The position numbers were made by a program, and so were the translations under genes. This document shows positions 18,094 to 26,393 of a DNA stretch of 41,860 bases, one piece after another. Under the pieces are notes generated by a model that saw only the letters and a program-made list of their open reading frames with translations, was not told the DNA's origin and ran no database searches. Where the stretch lies: positions 1 through 41,860 of the forward strand of contig MFCP01000008.1 in the NCBI GenBank assembly GCA_001776635.1, read 5' to 3'. The first letter of the stretch is position 1. Every line of letters begins with the position of its first letter. The stretch is from Candidatus Daviesbacteria bacterium RIFCSPHIGHO2_01_FULL_40_11 (lineage in GTDB: Bacteria > Patescibacteriota > Microgenomatia > Daviesbacterales > UBA10151).

Positions 18094-18900
18094 ATGGCAG
18101 AAAGAGCTGGTTTGTTAGAGGGTAAGCAAATTTTAATCATGGGTTTAATTAATACCAAAAGCTTTGCCTGGACAATTGGACAAAGGGCGACTGAGGCAGG
18201 TGCCAGTGTTACTTATACTGTTCAGAATGAAGAATTCCGCCATGGCTTTCTACGAAGGTCTTTTAAGCAGGAAAAATTAAATTTTGAAGACTACAGAATT
18301 CTTCCATGTGATGTAACAAGTGATGAAGACATTAATAAACTATTTGCTCAAATTGAAGCTCCTTTGGATGGTTTAGTACACTGCATTGGTTTTGCTAATC
18401 CCCAAACTTGCATGCAGGAATCAATGTTCGGATCCCCACGGGCAGATATTTTAAAGGCTTTAGAGATTTCTGCCGTCAGTTTAGCGTTAGTGGCTGAGGC
18501 AGCCCGGGAAAAGTTCATCAGAGGCGGATCGATCGTGACAATGACTTTTGATTCGGAAAAGGTTTACCCTAATTATAACTGAATGGGGGTATGCAAGTCA
18601 GCCTTAGAAGCTAGTGTTAGATATTTGGCCAGAGACTTAGGATCTCTTGGAGTTAGAGTCAACAGTCTTTCAGCCGGTCCCCAAAATACCACGGCAGCAA
18701 CTAAAATCCCTGGCTTCGATAGAATTGCCGCCCATTGGGACGGACGCTCACCGCTTGGGTGGGATCTGAATAAGGATCGTGAAGCAGTTGCTGATAGTGT
18801 TATTTATCTATTGAGCGATCTTTCCAGAAAAGTAACAGGTGAAATTCATCATGTAGATGGCGGATTCCACAGCGTCAGTCTTCCCATAAAGGAAGGTTAA
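18094..18900 (+). pseudogene. fabI: Enoyl-ACP reductase FabI with in-frame TGA at 18580-18582 (disrupted or recoded)
   Basis: GKQILIMGLINTKSFAWTIGQRATEAGASVTYT...[44 protein letters not shown]; both halves lie in the same frame. Confidence 0.85.
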
Positions 18901-19242
18901 TTAGAGTTGCCCCAGATCTTGATCTACCGGGGTAAAATCACTATCTATTTCGCCTTCCACATCAATACTCCTTAAATCATTTTCCAGATTTTCTTGAGGT
19001 AGGGTTACAGGAGTCTGCAAAGGGGTAATTTGTGACTTTGGGGCAGATGTCTGTTGTTTGCTTAAGAATAGATATATTCCTCCTACCAAGGCAACTACTA
19101 TTACTAGTCCAATCAGTAGCCAAAGAATCATTTTATTTGAATCACCCGAAGAAGAATCAGGCATCAGTGTTTGAGGTACTGACGGTTGTGACGGTGACAT
19201 ATTTGGTGTTGGCATTTGAGGAGTTTGGTTACTATTGTCCAC
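18901..19242 (-). CDS. Hypothetical single-TM protein
   Basis: Pro/Ser-rich N terminus, TM KMILWLLIGLVIVVALVGGIYLFL, acidic C terminus. Confidence 0.6.
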   Translation of the reverse strand: MDNSNQTPQMPTPNMSPSQPSVPQTLMPDSSSGDSNKMILWLLIGLVIVVALVGGIYLFLSKQQTSAPKSQITPLQTPVTLPQENLENDLRSIDVEGEIDSDFTPVDQDLGQL

Positions 19243-19924
19243 TGCTTGTTCCCTCCTTCCTAAGACCAGGAATCAATGCTTTGCCTGATTTAGCTACTCT
19301 TATTGCATTTGCAACCGCCTGTTTTGCATCTATAACTATTTTTCTAAGGGCCAGCAAATCAGTATGCAATTTATCTCTTTGTGTTTTAGCATCTATTCTG
19401 ATATTAGATTCAGAAGTGACCACAATTGTATAATCTTTAAGTGCCTGATCTGAAACAGCAGCAGAAGCCGATGCTATAGCATCTCTTGCAGAAGCAATAG
19501 CTGCGCTAGCGCTGGCAGAGCCTTTTATATCCGGCGTTCCACTATTTACTCTTGCTTCCAGTTTATCCAGGATTTCAGACATTCTATCCAGATGTTTTTG
19601 CATCTGAGTAGTTCGGTTTTGGTTTATTTTATTTAAATTGGCACTAACTCTCTCTGCTATCTCTGCCTTTTTGGTATCCTTAAATGCTTGTAGTTTTAAC
19701 TTTAAAGCTGCAGCTTTGGAGGCCAATTTTTCTCTCATGACTTCAATTCTATTCTCTAAATTTTCTCTTTTGGTTTCTATTCTCTCCTGAACAAGTTGAC
19801 TTTTAACTACGGGTCTGATTGCCTTAGGCGTTAATTCTTGGGCAAAAACAGGGTAAGTAGCAAAAGCTAGTAGTGATAAACTAAGCAAAATTACAGAGGT
19901 TTTTAGCATGGTGTATTGGGACAT
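19232..19924 (-). CDS. Secreted coiled-coil hypothetical protein
   Basis: Signal peptide VILLSLSLLAFATYPVFAQ; heptad-rich body. Confidence 0.7.
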   Translation of the reverse strand: MSQYTMLKTSVILLSLSLLAFATYPVFAQELTPKAIRPVVKSQLVQERIETKRENLENRIEVMREKLASKAAALKLKLQAFKDTKKAEIAERVSANLNKINQNRTTQMQKHLDRMSEILDKLEARVNSGTPDIKGSASASAAIASARDAIASASAAVSDQALKDYTIVVTSESNIRIDAKTQRDKLHTDLLALRKIVIDAKQAVANAIRVAKSGKALIPGLRKEGTSSGQ

Positions 19925-20004
19925 TATTTCCTACTCTATCAAAAGGCTAGATATCTGTCAACCCTTCGGTAAAACATGATATAATCCACCCCTAAGGAGC
20001 AACA

Positions 20005-21693
20005 ATGCTAAGTGATCTTAAAATCGCCCAAGCGGCAAAATTAAAACCCATCCTAGAAATTGCAGCCGATATGGGGTTTAGCGAGGATGAGATCGAGTTA
20101 CACGGCAAATACAAGGCTAAGGTTTCACTTGAAGTACTTAAAAGATTAAAGGACAAACCAAATGGTAAGTATATTGACGTGACGGCCATCACTCCTACTC
20201 CGCTCGGAGAAGGCAAAACTACCACCACAGTTGGCCTAGGTCAGGCTCTAAATAAGATCGGAAAAAAAGCGATCATTTGCATCCGCCAGCCATCCTTGGG
20301 ACCGGTTTTCGGTATCAAAGGAGGTGCGGCTGGCGGCGGCTATTCTCAGATTATCCCGATGGAGGACTTCAACCTGCACTTAACCGGCGATGTTCACGCC
20401 ATTGGCCTTGCTCATAACCTCTTGGCTGCTTTTGTGGACAACCATATTTTCCATGGCAACAAGTTAAATATTGACCCTCAGGCAATAACTCTCCGCCGGG
20501 TGGTAGATGTTTCCGATCGGACCTTGCGCAACATCATCATCGGTTTAAATAAAGAAGGCATGGTTCGGGAAACAGGATACGATATTACTGTAGCCTCTGA
20601 GGTGATGGCCATTTTGGCCCTGACAACTGGACTGCAGGATCTGCGGAGGCGCTTAGGCAAAATAGTCATTGGGACTACCAAAGATGGTAAGCCGGTAACT
20701 GCAGAGGATCTCAAGGTGGCTGGGGCAATGACAGTGCTTTTAAAAGATGCTATCAAACCAAATTTGATGCAGACACTGGAAAATACGCCCGCTTTTGTCC
20801 ATTGCGGCCCGTTTGCCAACATTGCCCACGGCAACAGTTCTATCTTGGCAGATGCCATTGCCTTGAAGCTTTCTGATTATGTGGTGACAGAAAGCGGGTT
20901 TGGAGCAGACTTGGGGGCGGAGAAATTCATGAATATCAAGTGCCGTACCAGCGGTCTGGTACCGAATGCCGCGGTGATTGTGGCCACCATCCGGGCCCTC
21001 AAGATGCACAGCGGCCGTTTTAAAGTTATCGCCGGAAGACCACTGGATCCCGGACTGGCAAAAGAAAACTTGGCTGCTGTTCGTGAAGGTTCCGCAAACC
21101 TCGAAAAACAAATCGAAAATATGCGATATTTTGGAATCCCGCTGGTAGTAGCAATTAATCGTTTTGCTAGCGATACCGATGCTGAAATCGAGCTGGTGAA
21201 AAAGGTATCGCTAGCATCTGGCGCCTTTGCAGCTTGCACCAGTGATATTCATGCAAGAGGCGGCAAGGGCGGAAAAGAACTGGCTGAATCCGTGGTTTTA
21301 GCCTGCGAGCAACCGAATAATTTCCGGTTCCTGTATTCACTGGAGGCCTCGATAAAAAGCAAGATTGAAACTATTGCCAAGAAAATTTACGGTGCAGAGG
21401 GAGTCACCTATCTGCCTGTAGCAGAAAAGGCCATCGAGATGTATACGCAGATGGGGTACGCCAACTTACCTATTTGCATGGCCAAGACTCATGAGTCCTT
21501 ATCTCACGAGAAACATCTTAAAGGTAGACCAAGAGGATTTACAGTTCCTATTCGCGATGTCCGGTTATCAGCGGGTGCAGGTTTCCTCTATCCTCTCCTG
21601 GGTGAGATGCGGACCATGCCGGGTCTGCCCTCTTCTCCTGCCGGAGAAAAGGTGGATATTGACTCAAAAGGCCGCATAGTGGGATTATTTTAG
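20005..21693 (+). CDS. fhs: Formate--tetrahydrofolate ligase
   Basis: TPTPLGEGKTTTTVGLGQAL, RQPSLGPVFGIKGGAAGGGYSQIIPMEDFNLHLTGD, full length 562 aa; SD aaggagc upstream. Confidence 0.98.
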   Translation: MLSDLKIAQAAKLKPILEIAADMGFSEDEIELHGKYKAKVSLEVLKRLKDKPNGKYIDVTAITPTPLGEGKTTTTVGLGQALNKIGKKAIICIRQPSLGPVFGIKGGAAGGGYSQIIPMEDFNLHLTGDVHAIGLAHNLLAAFVDNHIFHGNKLNIDPQAITLRRVVDVSDRTLRNIIIGLNKEGMVRETGYDITVASEVMAILALTTGLQDLRRRLGKIVIGTTKDGKPVTAEDLKVAGAMTVLLKDAIKPNLMQTLENTPAFVHCGPFANIAHGNSSILADAIALKLSDYVVTESGFGADLGAEKFMNIKCRTSGLVPNAAVIVATIRALKMHSGRFKVIAGRPLDPGLAKENLAAVREGSANLEKQIENMRYFGIPLVVAINRFASDTDAEIELVKKVSLASGAFAACTSDIHARGGKGGKELAESVVLACEQPNNFRFLYSLEASIKSKIETIAKKIYGAEGVTYLPVAEKAIEMYTQMGYANLPICMAKTHESLSHEKHLKGRPRGFTVPIRDVRLSAGAGFLYPLLGEMRTMPGLPSSPAGEKVDIDSKGRIVGLF

Positions 21694-21872
21694 GGACGCT
21701 GGCCGATAATCAAGTTATTGGGAAACCAATTTTTGATTGGTTTGGGGTGTTTTTCAACCGCAGATAAACTTAATTTTTCGCCGTCAATAGGAACTGTCCA
21801 GAGTGTGAATAATGCTCCGAAGATTGATTCTTTCAAGACCTTTTTCATAATAATCTTTATAATCTTTTTCAT
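21690..21872 (-). CDS. Possible small basic protein convergent with fhs
   Basis: 60 aa ORF, Lys-rich start MKKIIKIIMKKVLKES; no family recognised. Confidence 0.25.
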   Translation of the reverse strand: MKKIIKIIMKKVLKESIFGALFTLWTVPIDGEKLSLSAVEKHPKPIKNWFPNNLIIGQRP

Positions 21873-22148
21873 ATTCTTTTCTCAGTTGAAGGGTAGGCCC
21901 GAGAAGTGTTTAGGTAGATATTTATGTTTTTATTAGATCTCCCTTTTCTTCTTGGATCTAGTTTGACATCTCATCCTATCAAACTTTTCCTACCCTCAAC
22001 CTGAGTAATCCTTTTATATACCCCAGAGACCTTCTTTTCAGTGATATTTATTACAAATATTATGTATATATGTAAGATTTATCACTGAAATAACCTTGTC
22101 AAATGGTTTATATTTTGGCTGTCTAATTGGGAAAGGAGGTGAGAAAAG

Positions 22149-22478
22149 ATGTATTTATTAGTCGGTCTTTTAGGATTAATGTCAATAGTTTCGCCATACT
22201 TATTTGGATACAGCGAAGATGCGATTGCTCTTTGGACTAGTTTAGGCTTAGGAGCTGTTTTAGTAGTAGCTTCTATCCTGGAAGGGATTGCGGCAGATAA
22301 GGAAAGATGGGAATACTGGGTAGTGGGTGTGGCTGGAGTAGGTGCGGTCCTGGCGCCGTTTGTTCTGGGCTTTAGCGCGCTCACAGCTGCTTTATGGACT
22401 TTAGTGATAATAGGTGTGGTAACGATACTAACCGCCTGGATGAAGCTTTTTCCGGGAAGACCACACTACTTTAGATAG
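22149..22478 (+). CDS. SPW-repeat-like small membrane protein
   Basis: Two similar halves (MSIVSPYLFGYS..ALWTSLGLGAVLVVASILEG / AVLAPFVLGFS..ALWTLVIIGVVTILTAW); strong SD aaaggaggt at 22132-22140. Confidence 0.8.
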   Translation: MYLLVGLLGLMSIVSPYLFGYSEDAIALWTSLGLGAVLVVASILEGIAADKERWEYWVVGVAGVGAVLAPFVLGFSALTAALWTLVIIGVVTILTAWMKLFPGRPHYFR

Positions 22479-22495
22479 ATCCGTTAGTGGAATGA

Positions 22496-22595
22496 GCAGA
22501 AGGAAGAATTTGAGCCGCCGGAGAGTCGGACTCCGGTCTGTCTTCTTTCCATTTCTGAAAGGAGGCTGTTCTGCTGTTGAACTAGCGACTCTCCG
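22496..22595 (+). other. Candidate structured RNA or 3'UTR element downstream of the SPW gene
   Basis: cggagagtcg (22519-22528)/cgactctccg (22586-22595), gcagaa (22496-22501)/ttctgc (22569-22574), ctttc (22545-22549)/gaaag (22557-22561). Confidence 0.45.
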
Positions 22596-22700
22596 CCATA
22601 TTAAACCTTAATCAACATTATTTCAGTAAGATTTATTACAGAGTAACAAATAAGTAAATAGCTCATATGATTGAGTAATCGTCTGATATATAATCGCTTC

Positions 22701-23318
22701 ATGAGTACTCCTTTGGTGGAAATACCTGCAAATGTTGCTGTCGACGCAGATGAAACTTTAGTTCAATTCCGTCAAGGGGTAGTTGACTATGCATGGGCAA
22801 AATTGAAACGGGAGTACACCGCAGACCAAATATACCCTGATCCCTACCAAAACGGAGATGACGAATTGGCTAGAATTATAGAGGATTTCTTAGATCAGCC
22901 CGATGAAGTGGAACAGCTTAAGCCGTACCTTGGCGCTGCTTTGGGTTTGCACATTTTACGCGAGGAAGGATATGTTTCCCACTTAATTTCATCACGTAGA
23001 GCGTCTGTCTTACAGAAAGCAACTGACTATTGGGTAGATATAAATGGTCTCCGACCCTATCTTCCGGGAATACACTTAAGTGATGGGTGGTTTGGCCCTA
23101 AATTTAAAGTAGACAAAGCAAAGGAGTTAAAAGTAGTGGCGGCATTTGATGATGATGATTTTATAGCCAGAAGCTATGCATCTTCAGGAATCCCAGTCTT
23201 TCGCATCTGTAATTCAAACAGACACAGATTAATGTTGGTAGCAGGTATCCCTCTTATTACCCAGCATCCTTCATTTCTAGAAGCAGTCCGTGCGTTCATA
23301 AGCAAACAGACTCTCTAA
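22701..23318 (+). CDS. HAD-superfamily hydrolase
   Basis: NVAVDADETLVQF (DxDxT motif I), SHLISSRRAS, KAKELKVVAAFDDDDFIARSYASSGIPVFRI; start at ATG 22701. Confidence 0.75.
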   Translation: MSTPLVEIPANVAVDADETLVQFRQGVVDYAWAKLKREYTADQIYPDPYQNGDDELARIIEDFLDQPDEVEQLKPYLGAALGLHILREEGYVSHLISSRRASVLQKATDYWVDINGLRPYLPGIHLSDGWFGPKFKVDKAKELKVVAAFDDDDFIARSYASSGIPVFRICNSNRHRLMLVAGIPLITQHPSFLEAVRAFISKQTL

Positions 23319-23329
23319 AACAACTTCGG

Positions 23330-23402
23330 CGCCCCCGGAGGGATTCGAACCCCCAATCTAGTGATTAGAATTCACTTGCTCTATCCGTTGAGCCACGGGG
23401 GC
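23330..23402 (-). tRNA. tRNA-Arg(TCT), CCA not encoded
   Basis: Reverse strand gcccccg...agtgaattctaatcact...gggggttcgaatccctc...cgggggc. Confidence 0.94.
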
Positions 23403-24077
23403 AAATATTTTAAAGTTTTCTAGGATTCCCAACTTCCAACCCATTATCTTCCTGAATAAATTCTTATCAGAAATAACTATCCTACACGTCCCCATATAAG
23501 AGGGATTTCTTTTACCCTTTAGAAGTGTTTGTTTAATACGTGTTTTATTGAACCTACTTAGAGGTATTCCAGTAATTTCTGACCAAAATCTCTCTGATAC
23601 ATTTTTATCGTGCAAAGTCATAATGCTTAAGACTACTCTAAACTTTTCTTCGCTCGCTCCACAAACTTCCCTAAACCATCTCATTATAAACTGAATCATT
23701 GCAGGGTCAGCGTTTGTAAAACCAACTCGTTCTTGAGACTTATCCCCCTCTGCCCAATAAAGCATAATTCCCATTGTAAAAAAGGGGTCCTGCATTCTTT
23801 TTCCAGCTTCTTCCTTAGCATTATTAATAATCTGAAAAGTAGTTTCTATTCTTTTTTGGCGATTTCTAAATGCTCCCTTAAGTCTTCCTTTGTCAGCCCC
23901 TTTCTCCATTTTGGCAAATAGCCTTTGCTTTTGCTCCTCAGACAATTCAATTCCTTTAAGCCACCCGTTAAGAGTACCCTTAGAAAGATTTGGTATTTTC
24001 TGCATGATCTCACTAAAACTGAGTCCTTGTTTCCTTAGCTGTCTTGCCAATATTCTTTCGTTTAATCTAACTCTCAT
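23358..24077 (-). CDS. HTH protein with LAGLIDADG-like (WhiA/homing-endonuclease-like) domain; 3' end overlaps tRNA-Arg
   Basis: HTH LARQLRKQGLSFSEIMQKIPNLSKGTLNGWLKG; MGIMLYWAEGDKSQERVGFTNADPAMIQFIMRWFREV is like a degenerate LAGLIDADG motif; last residues APVAQRIEQVNSNH are tRNA sequence. Confidence 0.65.
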   Translation of the reverse strand: MRVRLNERILARQLRKQGLSFSEIMQKIPNLSKGTLNGWLKGIELSEEQKQRLFAKMEKGADKGRLKGAFRNRQKRIETTFQIINNAKEEAGKRMQDPFFTMGIMLYWAEGDKSQERVGFTNADPAMIQFIMRWFREVCGASEEKFRVVLSIMTLHDKNVSERFWSEITGIPLSRFNKTRIKQTLLKGKRNPSYMGTCRIVISDKNLFRKIMGWKLGILENFKIFAPVAQRIEQVNSNH

Positions 24078-24206
24078 ATCGAGACCTATGCAATTAGTAT
24101 ACACTATTTGCCAGTTCAGATGTTAATGTGCGATTAATGACTATTTTACCAATTCGCAGCGAGTTTAGCAAAACTAAAGGAATCCTACCTCGAAGTGGGA
24201 ATGAAG

Positions 24207-25166
24207 CTACACCTGGGGTTTTTGCATGGTTTGTAAATACACAATTAATTTTTTCAAACCCTCTTCAAGCTCCACCTTAGGCTCCCATCCCAACTTTTCT
24301 CTGGCTTTAGTAATATCCGGACAGCGCCTCAGCGGATCATCCTGCGGTAAGCTTTCAGTGAACTCCACTTCAGAAGTAGCACCTGTGAGTCTTTTGACAA
24401 TCTCAGCTAATTCCAGAACCGTAAACTCATGAGGATTCCCCAAGTTATATACTTCCCCTTTGTCACCTTTTTCCATGGCCGCAATAATCCCGTCCATTAA
24501 ATCGGATACGTAACAAAAAGACCGGGTTTGTTTGCCGCCACCGAAAATTGGAAAAGGTTTATTCTGCAGCGCTGCACTGATAAATTCAATGACCACCCTG
24601 CCGTCCGCAGCCATTCTGGGACCATAGGTATTAAAGATACGGACGATCCGAGCATCTAACTTGTTGTAACGAACGAAGGCAGAAGTAACAGTTTCGCCAA
24701 ACCTTTTTGATTCATCATAAACAGATCTTGGTCCGGTAGTTGAAGTGTTGCCTCTGTAGCTTTCTTTTTGCGGGTGTTCCAACGGATCTCCATAAACTTC
24801 GGAGGTGGAGGCGAATAAAAACTTGGCACCGCGGGCAGTAGCTTCCTCACACAAGCTCCATGTCCCTATGGAATTTATCTGCATAGTTTCAAAGGGAAGC
24901 GCAATGTAACTTTTGGGGTTACTTTTATTAGGAGAAGCAGGTGAAGCCAGGTGATAAAGTTGGTCAAAATCAAGGTCTTCTGGCAGATTTTCAGTTGCAT
25001 CAGCTTCTACAAACATAAAATCCGGGCTGCTTTGCAAATGGGCAATATTGTCAACGCTGCCTGTCGAAAGGTTATCTATACAAAAGACCTGATCACCTCG
25101 CTCAATTAATTTGTCGCATAAATGGGAACCTAAAAATCCGGCTCCACCGGTAACAATAATTCTCAT
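24207..25166 (-). CDS. NAD-dependent epimerase, UDP-glucuronate decarboxylase-like
   Basis: VTGGAGFLGSHLCDKL, YHLASPASP, ASTSEVYGDP, YDESKRFGE, RIFNTYGPRM. Confidence 0.93.
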   Translation of the reverse strand: MRIIVTGGAGFLGSHLCDKLIERGDQVFCIDNLSTGSVDNIAHLQSSPDFMFVEADATENLPEDLDFDQLYHLASPASPNKSNPKSYIALPFETMQINSIGTWSLCEEATARGAKFLFASTSEVYGDPLEHPQKESYRGNTSTTGPRSVYDESKRFGETVTSAFVRYNKLDARIVRIFNTYGPRMAADGRVVIEFISAALQNKPFPIFGGGKQTRSFCYVSDLMDGIIAAMEKGDKGEVYNLGNPHEFTVLELAEIVKRLTGATSEVEFTESLPQDDPLRRCPDITKAREKLGWEPKVELEEGLKKLIVYLQTMQKPQV

Positions 25167-25222
25167 CTCATTAAATATACTACTTTTTCTTATAATTAAC
25201 TACAGACTTATAATGGTAAAAT

Positions 25223-25800
25223 ATGCATTCAAGTATTATGACCGGCAAAAGAACTAAAATTGTTGCAACTATCGGGCCTGCTTCCTCACATCCTACAACT
25301 CTTCGGGCTTTAATTAAAGCCGGCCTTAATGTAGCTAGGCTAAATTTTTCTCATGGTACATACGAAGAAAGAAAAGAGCAAATAAATAGTATCAGAAGCA
25401 TTGCCAAAGAGCTCAACAGACCTGTGGCCATTATGGCAGATCTGCAAGGGTCTAAACTCCGCTTAGGATCATTTGAGGGAATAAAAGAGATTAAAAAGGG
25501 CAGTATTATTTCGCTTAGCGCTTCCCCTTCTCAAAATGAAATCCCGATACAGTTTGACCTTTCTCCTTAAATATAAATCTAAGATCAAAATCGTTGCTAA
25601 GATCGAAAATCAGTGCCATAGTTTCATCCGCAGCAAATATTGCTTACAAAGTCAATGCTAAGACTTTTGTAACAAAGTTTACCAAAGATTACGATGTTTT
25701 TTGGAAACTAATAATTAATACAATAAATAAGAATAGGATAGCCGCCAAGGGAGATAAAGTGGTAATAGTCAGTTTAATGGGTCAAAATTCTCTTTCCTAA
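25223..25800 (+). pseudogene. pyk: Pyruvate kinase pseudogene with large internal deletions and frame changes
   Basis: TKIVATIGPASSHPTTLRALIKAGLNVARLNFSHGTYEERKEQI...ADLQGSKLRLG (frame 1); YKSKIKIVAKIENQ at about 25572-25613 (another frame); SAIVSSAANIAYKVNAKTFVTKFTKDYD...GDKVVIVS (third frame). Confidence 0.92.
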
Positions 25801-26382
25801 AATCTTGCCTTTACTATCAATCTCAAAGATATAAATCTCCCCAAACCCCAATTCAAGTCTGGCAATATCTTCATCAGAAATATTTTCTAAATACTTCATT
25901 AAAGCCCTCAAAGTATTTCCGGAAGAAATAACCAAAACATTTTTCCTTTCCTTTAAGTCTCTCAAAATACGTTCTTTGTAAAAAGGCACTACTCTATTGT
26001 ATACATCCACTAAACTTTCCCCTTCCGGAATTGGATAATCCCATCCTCTTCTGATTTGAATAAATTTCTCATGCCCTAACTGTTTTTCAACTTCCCATTT
26101 ATTTTTGCTGGTATAAATACCATAATCTCTTTCATTTAAAGCCGGATTGTGAAAAACCGGACAGGACAAACTTAAACTGTTACAAATTTCCTGGTACATT
26201 TGTTTTGTCCTGCTTAACTCCGAGGTATAAACCTCATCAATTCTCATACCCCTTAATATCTCTGCCACTTCCTTAGCCTGCTTTTTCCCCTCCTTACTTA
26301 AAAATGTATCAGTTAAACCTTGCCATTTACCTTCTATATTCCAATCAGTAATCCCATGTCTAATTAGTATTAGATAAGCCAT
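25774..26382 (-). CDS. Histidine phosphatase / phosphoglycerate mutase family
   Basis: LILIRHGITDWNIEGKWQGLTDTFLSKEGKKQA, ERDYGIYTSKNKWEV, VLVISSGNTLRALM. Confidence 0.93.
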   Translation of the reverse strand: MAYLILIRHGITDWNIEGKWQGLTDTFLSKEGKKQAKEVAEILRGMRIDEVYTSELSRTKQMYQEICNSLSLSCPVFHNPALNERDYGIYTSKNKWEVEKQLGHEKFIQIRRGWDYPIPEGESLVDVYNRVVPFYKERILRDLKERKNVLVISSGNTLRALMKYLENISDEDIARLELGFGEIYIFEIDSKGKILGKRILTH

Positions 26383-26393
26383 AAGCTCTATTC

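Noticed and set aside
18580-18582. Genome-wide reassignment of UGA (code 4 or 25)
   Set aside because: msrA and the Fic gene use TGA as their natural stop, so a global recode is not supported; kept only as a local fabI anomaly.
18580-18640. Selenocysteine insertion at the fabI TGA
   Set aside because: No convincing SECIS-like stem-loop directly downstream, and the position is normally Val/Trp rather than Cys.
20478-21239. Several ORFs of 120-126 aa antisense to fhs
   Set aside because: Shadow ORFs opposite a highly conserved full-length fhs gene; no motifs.
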